Assembly (NCBI GenBank): GCA_964390795.1
Contig: CAYMLQ010000280.1
Span: 1-8,209, forward strand
DNA from: CAYMLQ01 sp964390795
GTDB lineage: Bacteria; Verrucomicrobiota; Kiritimatiellia; RFP12; UBA1067
Length of the DNA stretch: 8,209 nucleotides
Direction of reading: 5' to 3'
Part shown: piece by piece, positions 1-5,304 of the stretch
Layout of the letters: every line of letters starts with the position of its first letter
Position numbering within the stretch: the stretch's first letter is position 1
Program-made: the position numbers and the translations under genes
Notes under the pieces: generated by a model
Databases searched by the model: none
What the model was told of the DNA's origin: nothing
What the model saw: only the letters and a program-made list of their open reading frames with translations

Positions 1-280
1 GGATGCCTTCTTGCAGGCTCCCGACCGCGCTGACGGACATGACGAGATCCATTCCCAGTTTCTTGAAGCCCCAGATGTTGGCCTTGTGGTTGATCTCGGC
101 CGGCAGGATCCGGTGGCCCCGGGCGTGGCGGGGGAGAAAATAGATGTCGACCCCGGCAAGGGTCCCCTGGATATAGGCGTCGGATGGATTCCCGAAGGGA
201 GTGGTCAGGGACACTTCGTTTACATTCTCGAGTCCTTCGAGTTGATATAAGCCGCTGCCGCCAATGATGCCGAGTTTCAT
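1..280 (-). CDS. mtnP: S-methyl-5'-thioadenosine phosphorylase, N-terminal part (partial)
   Basis: This is the first 93 codons of a purine-nucleoside-phosphorylase family enzyme that cleaves 5'-methylthioadenosine with phosphate into adenine and methylthioribose-1-phosphate, a cytoplasmic step of methionine salvage and polyamine by-product recycling. The protein begins MKLGIIGGSGLY, the family's N-terminal strand and phosphate loop (GGSGLY, residues 7-12). It continues with TPFGNPS (27-33), LPRHARGHRILPAEINHKAN (49-68) and SVSAVGSL (82-89), all hallmark MTA phosphorylase blocks. Canonical RHGRGH reads RHARGH here. The ATG at 280 is supported by AGGAG nine bases upstream. The gene runs off the left edge, so the C-terminal substrate-specificity region is not visible, and a 5'-methylthioinosine or purine-nucleoside phosphorylase cannot be fully excluded. 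It lies 23 nt behind a tRNA-Lys gene with no promoter between them, so it is probably read from the tRNA promoter. Confidence 0.9.
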   Translation of the reverse strand, partial: MKLGIIGGSGLYQLEGLENVNEVSLTTPFGNPSDAYIQGTLAGVDIYFLPRHARGHRILPAEINHKANIWGFKKLGMDLVMSVSAVGSLQEGI

Positions 281-303
281 GAGCTGAATCTCCTGTAATG
301 GGG

Positions 304-379
304 TGGTAGGCCGTGTGGGATTCGAACCCACGACCCCAACATTAAAAGTGTCGTGCTCTACCAACTGAGCTATGGTCCA
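304..379 (-). tRNA. tRNA-Lys (anticodon TTT), with a poorly paired acceptor stem
   Basis: Read on the minus strand, the D arm (GCTC-AGTTGGTA-GAGC), the anticodon arm (CGACA-CTTTTAA-TGTTG) and the T arm (GTGGG-TTCGAAT-CCCAC) are all intact. The anticodon is TTT, which reads lysine codons AAA and AAG. The 3' end encodes CCA. The acceptor stem is odd. With the usual 76-nt numbering (5' half TGGACCA, 3' half ACGGCCT) only three of seven pairs form. Shifting the 5' end by one base (GGACCAT) gives four Watson-Crick pairs, one G-U and two A-C mismatches, but leaves only one base where U8 and A9 should be. It could be a degenerate but functional tRNA, a decaying copy or a local sequence error. Its arms are otherwise so well kept that it was recently functional at least. 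Confidence 0.82.
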
Positions 380-401
380 ATGACGTGCAAAAGAAGCGGT
401 G

Positions 402-430
402 ATTAAACCAAAAAAGAGGGCGCGTGTCAA
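402..430 (-). promoter_or_regulatory. Sigma70-type promoter for tRNA-Lys and probably mtnP
   Basis: On the minus strand there is a perfect -35 box TTGACA (430-425), a 17-bp spacer and a -10 box TTTAAT (407-402; five of six matches). Transcription would start near 395, about 16 nt before the tRNA 5' end, a normal length for a tRNA leader. The -35 box touches the -35 box of the divergent plus-strand promoter at 431. Confidence 0.75.
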
Positions 431-459
431 TTGACCTCCTGATTAAATCATCGTATACT
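431..459 (+). promoter_or_regulatory. Sigma70-type promoter for the phosphofructokinase-era operon
   Basis: A -35 box TTGACC (431-436), a 17-bp spacer and a -10 box TATACT (454-459) form a near-consensus promoter. It would start transcription near 466, giving a leader of about 28 nt before the ATG at 494. The -35 box starts at the base after the end of the divergent tRNA promoter's -35 box, and the two together form the 10-bp palindrome GTCAATTGAC (426-435). Confidence 0.75.
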
Positions 460-484
460 GTTTCCGCATGCGCACTGGAAAGAC

Positions 485-491
485 GAGGAGG
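485..491 (+). promoter_or_regulatory. Shine-Dalgarno site of the phosphofructokinase gene, unusually close to the start
   Basis: GAGGAGG is a strong anti-Shine-Dalgarno match but stands only two bases before the ATG at 494, closer than the usual 5-9. No other ATG, GTG or TTG occurs in frame between the upstream stop at 440 and 494. The protein alignment to its family also begins near this point, so the start is kept. Confidence 0.6.
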
Positions 492-493
492 CC

Positions 494-1864
494 ATGACCT
501 TTATCGAAAAAATCTATTCGAGCCCCAAAGAATACACGCTCAACGTGGAGCGGCTCGGCGAGTGTACCATCGGCTCCCCGATCCGCAACCGCGACTTTAT
601 CGACGATGACGAGCGCATCCTCATCACCGAGAACGTCAAGAACCTTCAGATCGCCACGGAGCGGCTCGGCCTCACGCCCTCCTTTGAGCGCGCGGGCCCG
701 CACCACAAGATCTTCCACGACCCGGCGTGGAGCCGCGTCGGCATCGTCACCGCAGGCGGGCTCTGCCCCGGACTCAACCATGTGATCAAGGGCCTGGTCG
801 AGATCCTCATGTGCGACTACGGCATCCGGACGATCTACGGCATCCGCTACGGCTACGCCGGGCTGATCCCGCGGTTCGGCTATGAGCCTCTCATGCTCGA
901 CACCGACACCGTCGACACCATCCACGAACAGGGCGGCACCCTGCTGGGCTCCTCGCGCGGCCAGCAGGACACGGGCGAGCTTGTCGACACGCTGGCGCGC
1001 ATGAACATCAACCTGCTGTTCTGCATCGGCGGGGACGGCTCGCTGCGCTGCGCGCGCGACGTCTCCGAGGAGTGCAAGCGCCGCAAGCTCGCCATCAGCG
1101 TGATCGGCATTCCCAAGACCATCGACAACGACCTGCATTTCGTCGGCCGCAGCTTCGGCTTTGAAACGGCCGTGGGCGAGGCGACGCCCATCATTCAGGC
1201 CGCCCACACGGAGGCGAAAGGCACCTTCAACGGCATCGGGCTCGTCAAGCTCATGGGGCGCGACTCGGGCTTTATCACCGCCTACGCCTCGCTGGCAAAC
1301 CCGGTCGTGAACTTCTGCCTCATCCCCGAGCTGGACTTCGAGATGGACGGGCCGTACGGCCTGCTCGCCGCGCTGGAGCGACGCTTCGGCTCCGGGAAGG
1401 ACCATGCCGTCATCGTCGTCGCTGAAGGCGCGGGGCAGCGCCACATCGCGGAAGAGCCCGAGCGCAGAGACGCCTCCGGAAACATTCTCAAAAAGGACAT
1501 CGGCGAGTATTTGAAGCGCCGCATCACCGAGCACTTCAAGACAATCAAGCGTGAAGCGTCGGTCAAGTATTTCGATCCCAGCTACACCATCCGCAGCGTG
1601 CCGGCCAAGGGCACGGACGCCATCCGCTGCTACATGCTGGCACGGAACGCCGTACACGCCGCGCTGGCCGGACGCACCAACTGCGTGGTCGGCAACCAGG
1701 ACGACTGGTATACCCTCGTGCCCATCCGCCTCGCGACCATCGAACGCCAGAAGGTCAACCTCAACAGCGACCTGTGGCGGGCCGTCCTGGACGCGACCGG
1801 GCAAACCCTCTATTTCGGCAACGGCACCCAAGGGGGCGTAGCAAGCAACGGAGTCGTACCATGA
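494..1864 (+). CDS. pfkA: ATP-dependent 6-phosphofructokinase, group X type
   Basis: This 456-residue cytoplasmic enzyme phosphorylates fructose-6-phosphate to fructose-1,6-bisphosphate, the committing step of glycolysis. Visible motifs are the nucleotide loop VGIVTAGGLCPGLN (82-95), GGTLLGSSRG (147-156), GGDGS (179-183), PKTIDND (207-213, with D211 as the expected catalytic base) and MGRDSGF (254-260). In this family a glycine after GGD favours ATP, whereas GGDD marks pyrophosphate enzymes. Lysine in PKTIDND is typical of pyrophosphate enzymes but is also kept in the long ATP-using group X (plant, trypanosome and spirochaete types). The combination G182 plus K208 and the roughly 80-residue N-terminal extension point to group X, so ATP use is inferred rather than certain. 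The gene has its own promoter and ends in an ATGA overlap with era. A 478-codon open frame on the opposite strand (443-1879) is a shadow of its codon bias. Confidence 0.93.
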   Translation: MTFIEKIYSSPKEYTLNVERLGECTIGSPIRNRDFIDDDERILITENVKNLQIATERLGLTPSFERAGPHHKIFHDPAWSRVGIVTAGGLCPGLNHVIKGLVEILMCDYGIRTIYGIRYGYAGLIPRFGYEPLMLDTDTVDTIHEQGGTLLGSSRGQQDTGELVDTLARMNINLLFCIGGDGSLRCARDVSEECKRRKLAISVIGIPKTIDNDLHFVGRSFGFETAVGEATPIIQAAHTEAKGTFNGIGLVKLMGRDSGFITAYASLANPVVNFCLIPELDFEMDGPYGLLAALERRFGSGKDHAVIVVAEGAGQRHIAEEPERRDASGNILKKDIGEYLKRRITEHFKTIKREASVKYFDPSYTIRSVPAKGTDAIRCYMLARNAVHAALAGRTNCVVGNQDDWYTLVPIRLATIERQKVNLNSDLWRAVLDATGQTLYFGNGTQGGVASNGVVP

Positions 1865-2796
1865 ATACCCCCATTTCACCCGCCCCCCCCGGAAAACGCT
1901 GCGCGATCATCGGCATCGTCGGGCGAACCAACACGGGCAAATCCACCCTCTTGAACCGCATCGTCGGCGAAAAGGTCAGCATCGTAAGCCCCATCGTCCA
2001 GACGACGCGAAACACGGTGCGTGGCATCCTCACCGACGGCAAGGGCCAGCTCGTCTTCCTAGACACGCCCGGCCTTCACAAATCGATCAGCACGCTCGGC
2101 ACGCTCATGAACCGAATGGCGCGCCAGGCCTCGTCCGGGGTGGACATCCTGCTCATCGTGTTCGACGGCGGCAGCCGCCCGCACCTGGAGGACGACGGCT
2201 GGATGCGGCGCGCCCTGCATGCCGAGCAACCGGTGGTCTTCGCCCTCAACAAGAGCGACCAGGTGCCGTTCTATGAGACGGCGTTCAGGGACATGTGGCA
2301 GAGCATCCAGGCCGAGATGAAGATCCAGCGCGAGGTCACGTGGGTCAAGACCTCCGCCATCCACCCTGCGGGCGCCGTGGAGCTGATCGACCTGCTCTAT
2401 ACCTTGGCCCAGCCCTCAGACCACTACCTCTTCCCGGATGACATCGTCACCGATTATCCGCGGAAGCTGGCCATCGCCGACGTGATCCGCGAAAAGTTCC
2501 TGGCCCGCCTCCACGACGAATTGCCGCACGAGCTGGGGGTCAAGGTCGACCAGATCGAAGAAACCCCGACCACCTGGGCGGTCTCGGCCACGGTCTACGT
2601 GAACCGCAACTCGCAGAAAGGCATCGTCATCGGGCCCAAAGGGCGAACCATGAAGTACGTCAAGCAGTGTGCGGAGCCGGAGCTGTCCGACATTTTCGGC
2701 GTGAAAGTCCAGCTCGAGCTCTGGGTGAAAGTTGAAAAAGAGTGGATGAAAAACTTCTGGCTGCTTCAGCAGATGGGTTATGCGGGCGGATTGTAG
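1861..2796 (+). CDS. era: GTPase Era, ribosome small-subunit assembly factor
   Basis: Era binds the 3' end of 16S rRNA and helps mature the 30S subunit, acting in the cytoplasm and at the membrane. The 311-residue product shows the G1 loop GRTNTGKS (21-28), the G2 region with TT at 48-49, G3 DTPG (68-71), G4 NKSD (130-133) and G5 TSA (164-166). A C-terminal KH domain follows, with GxxG at 258-261 (GIVIGPKGRTMKYV, 254-267), and the length is typical for Era. The ATG at 1861 overlaps the phosphofructokinase stop as ATGA and has GGAG at 1850-1853, seven bases upstream, inside the preceding gene. The frame is open from 1774, but that longer start would add a proline- and arginine-rich stretch absent from Era proteins. 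Coupling of era to a glycolytic gene is not the common arrangement; era more often sits near rnc, recO or ybeY. Confidence 0.96.
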   Translation: MNTPISPAPPGKRCAIIGIVGRTNTGKSTLLNRIVGEKVSIVSPIVQTTRNTVRGILTDGKGQLVFLDTPGLHKSISTLGTLMNRMARQASSGVDILLIVFDGGSRPHLEDDGWMRRALHAEQPVVFALNKSDQVPFYETAFRDMWQSIQAEMKIQREVTWVKTSAIHPAGAVELIDLLYTLAQPSDHYLFPDDIVTDYPRKLAIADVIREKFLARLHDELPHELGVKVDQIEETPTTWAVSATVYVNRNSQKGIVIGPKGRTMKYVKQCAEPELSDIFGVKVQLELWVKVEKEWMKNFWLLQQMGYAGGL

Positions 2797-2821
2797 GTGT
2801 GAAACTGAACGAAGCTCAGCA

Positions 2822-2850
2822 TTGACATAGGCCCTTGGGCTTATTAAGCT
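2822..2850 (+). promoter_or_regulatory. Candidate promoter for the FHA gene, with a dyad in its spacer
   Basis: There is a perfect -35 box TTGACA (2822-2827), a 17-bp spacer and a weak -10 TAAGCT (2845-2850; it keeps the first TA and the last T). The spacer is almost entirely a dyad: ATAGGCCC (2827-2834), TT, GGGCTTAT (2837-2844), with one mismatch in eight. The position suits an operator. The same stretch can also be read as part of a terminator, so the promoter call is moderate only. Confidence 0.42.
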
Positions 2851-2865
2851 GTGCCTATTATTTTT
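2827..2865 (+). terminator. Possible intrinsic terminator after era (alternative reading of the same DNA)
   Basis: ATAGGC (2827-2832) pairs perfectly with GCCTAT (2853-2858). Inside it GCTT-ATT-AAGC (2839-2849) can form a small hairpin, and the outer arm is followed by TATTTTT (2859-2865). The stem is short and interrupted, so this is a weak terminator at best. It ends only five bases before the FHA gene's ribosome site. Confidence 0.28.
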
Positions 2866-2882
2866 AAACGAGGTGTGTCACC

Positions 2883-3362
2883 ATGGCTTGTCTCACTGTG
2901 ATGGACGGTCCCCTGAAGGGTCAACGCGTATCGCTGGATCAACCCGTTTCGCGCATGGGGCGGAGAGAAGGAAACGACTGGGTCCTTCAAGACGGCTCCG
3001 TTTCGGGAACTCACTGCGAAATCGAAAGAAACCCCAACGGTTTTCTGCTTCGCGATCTGGGCTCGACCAACGGGATCAAGGTGAATAACATGGCGGTCAA
3101 AGAGCAGTTCCTATTCAGGAACGACATCGTGCTGATCGGCGAGGTTCCCGTCATGATCGAGGGGGACGACGTGCCCCAGACGACGAAGGCGGAACCGTAT
3201 GCCATTCCGCGCACGACCATCATCATCCCGCAGAAGCGCGGCGCCCTGGAAACCCCGAAGGTGTTCGTCAAGAAGACAAACTCCAACAAGATCTGGATTT
3301 CCGTGATCGCGATCCTGCTGCTGGTGATCGGCACCCTGCTCTATTTCTTCTTGAAGGGGTGA
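2883..3362 (+). CDS. Small FHA-domain protein with a C-terminal membrane anchor
   Basis: This 159-residue protein has an N-terminal forkhead-associated domain (about residues 3-92), a phosphothreonine-binding module. The conserved ligand residues are visible: GR at 26-27, SGTH at 41-44 (the S-x-x-H motif) and LGSTNG at 59-64 before IKVN. A polar linker (about 95-136) is followed by one hydrophobic helix, roughly 137-157 (IWISVIAILLLVIGTLLYFFL), and a two-residue tail. It is therefore probably a tail-anchored membrane protein that displays its FHA domain in the cytoplasm. The ATG at 2883 has GAGGT at 2870-2874, eight bases upstream. No Ser/Thr kinase is encoded in the window, so its phosphorylated partner is unknown. 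Its base composition is slightly less GC-rich than that of its neighbours. Confidence 0.88.
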   Translation: MACLTVMDGPLKGQRVSLDQPVSRMGRREGNDWVLQDGSVSGTHCEIERNPNGFLLRDLGSTNGIKVNNMAVKEQFLFRNDIVLIGEVPVMIEGDDVPQTTKAEPYAIPRTTIIIPQKRGALETPKVFVKKTNSNKIWISVIAILLLVIGTLLYFFLKG

Positions 3363-3420
3363 CGCGACGCGCTGCGCGAGGGGTTAGGCGTATAAGCACT
3401 TCGTCTTCAAGGAATTTCAA

Positions 3421-3454
3421 CTCCTAACTCCTAAATCCTAACTCCTAAATAGGA
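3421..3454. repeat. Short tandem array of CTCCTAA-type units
   Basis: The 30 bases from 3421 read as four units of the form (C)TCCTAA(A): CTCCTAA, CTCCTAAA, TCCTAA and CTCCTAAAT. They end in the short palindrome TCCTA-AA-TAGGA (3443-3454). The array fills the end of the gap between the convergent FHA and thiouridylase genes and stops directly at the thiouridylase stop codon (TAA, 3457-3455). I know similar CTCCTAA/TTAGGAG strings as dispersed intergenic repeats in PVC-group genomes, but that is recollection. The rest of the gap (3363-3420) shows no clear terminator. Confidence 0.7.
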
Positions 3455-4501
3455 TTAGAGCATCCAGCCGAGGAAACGCTCTCTCGGCAGCGGTGCCACG
3501 AGGCGTTCCTCCGCTTCCGCTCCGCGCTGGATCCTGACGGTCACTTCCGTCCGCTCGCCGTGGTCGCCATACGCGGCACACATGCCCGCCGCCACCGCAA
3601 TATCCTCCGCGCCCGTACCAGACGGGAGCAGCATGGTCGGGCCGGGAACATTCACCGTATACAGGAGAACGTCGCCTTCGCGCCAGCTCTTTTTGAGGGC
3701 GGCGTTGTCGCGCGAGTCGCGGCCCGCCACGCATTTCGCACCGCCCGGCAGGCGGAAGTGCCGCCCGTGCAGCAGCAGCCACACCAGGCGCTCGTCTTCC
3801 AGCCCCTCGTGGCACTTGACGTCAGCCAGTTTGCGGCAGAAACCCTTCTCCGTCAGCAGGCAGCCGCCCGCGGGCGACGGATAGTCCTCCAGCCCGAAGC
3901 CCTTGGCCAGCTCCATCTGCGGTTTGCGCGAGCGCCCGTTCAGGCCGAGCAGCCGGCTGCGGTCGACCACACCCTCCAGCTCCGGCAGCGTGGGCTCCAG
4001 TAGCAGCGCGCTCAGCGGCCGCAGCAGCCGCCCGCTCAGCGCGGCGTCTTTCTCGACCGTGTCCAGCGAGCGCCGCGTCTGCGACATCGGGCGCTGATTC
4101 AGCACCTCGCCCGTGGCCACAAAGTCGAAGCCCTTCGAGGCCATCAGCTCCCCGGCGCGCCGGATCATCAGCGCGTGGCAATCGATGCACGGGTTGAGCG
4201 CGCCGCCGAAGCCATGGCGCGGATGCTTCACCAGCGCCAGGATATCCTGGGTGAAGGAGACGACATGCAGCGTAACCTTCAAGGTGTCGGCCGCCCGTTT
4301 CGCCGCCTCGATCTTGAAGAACGGACTCGCGAACACCACCGCCTCGACGTGCAGGCCTTGCTCGCGCAGCACGCAGATCGCCAGCTGGCTGTCGAGGCCG
4401 CCCGACAACAGGCAGAGCCCCCGCCCGCGGGGTAAGTCCGCCGGCCCCAAAGAAACACATATCCCGCTATCCATATTCATCGATGTATTCCCGCTACTCA
4501 T
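3455..4501 (-). CDS. ThiI/MnmA-like PP-loop tRNA thiouridylase with C-terminal NFACT-R-like domain
   Basis: The 348-residue product is a PP-loop ATP pyrophosphatase likely to adenylate a tRNA uridine for sulfur insertion. The PP-loop SGGLDS is at residues 33-38. The block ALNPCIDCHALMI (101-113) carries a CxxC pair (C105, C108). GEVLNQRPMSQ (131-141), RSRKPQMELA (190-199) and PAGGCLL (210-216, C214) match the bacterial proteins often labelled tRNA 4-thiouridine synthase ThiI or 2-thiouridylate methyltransferase. Residues about 240-330 (LLHGRHFRLPGGAKCVAGRD onward, then GDVLLYTVNVPGPT) resemble an NFACT-R RNA-binding domain, a fusion known in this group. There is no THUMP domain, unlike classical ThiI. 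The frame is open up to 4774, but homology starts near residue 27. ATG 4501 overlaps the exoD stop as ATGA; ATG 4480 is an alternative. The exact uridine modified is not deducible. Confidence 0.85.
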   Translation of the reverse strand: MSSGNTSMNMDSGICVSLGPADLPRGRGLCLLSGGLDSQLAICVLREQGLHVEAVVFASPFFKIEAAKRAADTLKVTLHVVSFTQDILALVKHPRHGFGGALNPCIDCHALMIRRAGELMASKGFDFVATGEVLNQRPMSQTRRSLDTVEKDAALSGRLLRPLSALLLEPTLPELEGVVDRSRLLGLNGRSRKPQMELAKGFGLEDYPSPAGGCLLTEKGFCRKLADVKCHEGLEDERLVWLLLHGRHFRLPGGAKCVAGRDSRDNAALKKSWREGDVLLYTVNVPGPTMLLPSGTGAEDIAVAAGMCAAYGDHGERTEVTVRIQRGAEAEERLVAPLPRERFLGWML

Positions 4502-5193
4502 GCGCCGACCATACGCCTGAACACTTCCCGGATCGCCGCGCCTCCGCCGACCAGAAGAACAGCGAAATAGATAACGGTGACGAGGTTGGCCAAGTGACCG
4601 AGCAGAACGCAGAGTCCGTCGCGCTGCAACAGCCCGATGGCAAGGAACAAAAGTGCGAGTGCGGGCAACGTGTTGCTGAAAGGAATCAGCCCGAAAGGCA
4701 CCATGAGCAGAAGGGCTCCCAGGATCATCGCGCCGTTGTTCAGCGTGTCCATCACCCCGACGCCGAACAGCCAACCTAGGCGATGAGGGCGGCTCACGCG
4801 CTCAAGCCGGTGCAACCAAATGCTGCCTTTGTTGAGACCCGCCCGAACTTTATCGGCCGGCAACACGCGCTGCGCCAGACGCTTCGGCAGCCAAAGTTTG
4901 CGCCTGAGCTGACGGCTGATGCCGATCAGGAGAATGGCACCCCCGAACACGGTGCTGACACCCGGAATCGAAACTGGAACCATGAAGATGATGGATAGGA
5001 AGGCCGCGAGGAGCAGCAAGCCGTCCTGCCCGACAAGATCCCTGATTTCAGCCAGCGTCACTCCGCCACGCGGCAAGCGACCAACCACGGCGGCGAGCTG
5101 TTCTCCAAGGGAACCTGAACTCGATGCCGCCTGCGCTGGCGAGTGCGGGCGCCGGTGACGCCCGCCCCTCCCCCCATCCAGTGCCACGCTCAT
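4498..5193 (-). CDS. ExoD-family integral membrane protein
   Basis: The product matches the ExoD family, named for a Sinorhizobium gene needed for normal exopolysaccharide production and alkali tolerance. Its molecular function is unknown. The family pattern is clear: a basic and polar N-terminus, VTLAEIRDLVGQDGLLLL (45-62), the hydrophobic segment to PVSIPGVSTVFG (73-84), WLPKRLAQRVLP (101-112), then long hydrophobic helices near 153-190 around LPALALLFLAIGLLQRDG (176-193) and a last one near 197-218. I chose ATG 5193 (231 residues) because GGAG lies ten bases upstream. In-frame starts at 5220 and GTG 5229 lack a comparable ribosome site, though either is possible. The stop overlaps the start of the thiouridylase gene by ATGA, so both are probably one transcription unit reading leftward. 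No exopolysaccharide genes are nearby to support that role. Confidence 0.85.
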   Translation of the reverse strand: MSVALDGGRGGRHRRPHSPAQAASSSGSLGEQLAAVVGRLPRGGVTLAEIRDLVGQDGLLLLAAFLSIIFMVPVSIPGVSTVFGGAILLIGISRQLRRKLWLPKRLAQRVLPADKVRAGLNKGSIWLHRLERVSRPHRLGWLFGVGVMDTLNNGAMILGALLLMVPFGLIPFSNTLPALALLFLAIGLLQRDGLCVLLGHLANLVTVIYFAVLLVGGGAAIREVFRRMVGA

Positions 5194-5255
5194 GCTTTCT
5201 CGTCTCCGTCCACGCATCATCTTACTCACATCTTACCCACATCAACTTTCATTCA

Positions 5256-5270
5256 ATCCGAAAATCGGAT
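5256..5270. promoter_or_regulatory. Perfect 15-bp palindrome in the divergent intergenic region (possible operator)
   Basis: ATCCGA (5256-5261), AAA, TCGGAT (5265-5270) is a perfect inverted repeat with 6-bp arms. It sits between exoD (minus) and the secreted toroid gene (plus), partly overlapping a weak -10-like TAAACT at 5270-5275. A matching -35 is poor (TTTCAT at 5247-5252). The position suits a repressor or activator site, but no regulator is encoded in the window. Confidence 0.4.
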
Positions 5271-5289
5271 AAACTATGACTCCGAAGTG

Positions 5290-5295
5290 AAGGAG
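5290..5295 (+). promoter_or_regulatory. Shine-Dalgarno site that fixes the start of the secreted toroid protein
   Basis: AAGGAG stands nine bases before the ATG at 5305. The open frame extends upstream to 5143, but only the ATG at 5305 combines a ribosome site with an immediately following signal peptide. A second ATG at 5323 would begin just before the hydrophobic core and lacks a ribosome site. Confidence 0.75.
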
Positions 5296-5304
5296 AATAG
5301 ACTA

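Noticed and set aside
1774..1860. Upstream in-frame start for era
   Set aside because: It would add 29 residues unlike any Era N-terminus; ATG 1861 has a good ribosome site and the family start.
443..1879. 478-codon open frame antisense to phosphofructokinase
   Set aside because: It lies fully opposite a well-supported enzyme gene. Its composition (Ala, Asp, Val, Gly, Arg) is the mirror of high-GC3 codons, and it has no recognisable domain.
3419..3454. CTCCTAA units as a CRISPR array
   Set aside because: Units are 6-8 bases with no spacers.
4502..4774. N-terminal extension of the thiouridylase
   Set aside because: The extra 91 residues are arginine-rich shadow translation of the exoD gene in another phase on the same strand.
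5143..5304. Upstream extension of the secreted toroid protein
   Set aside because: No ribosome site, it would bury the signal peptide, and it overlaps the exoD start region.
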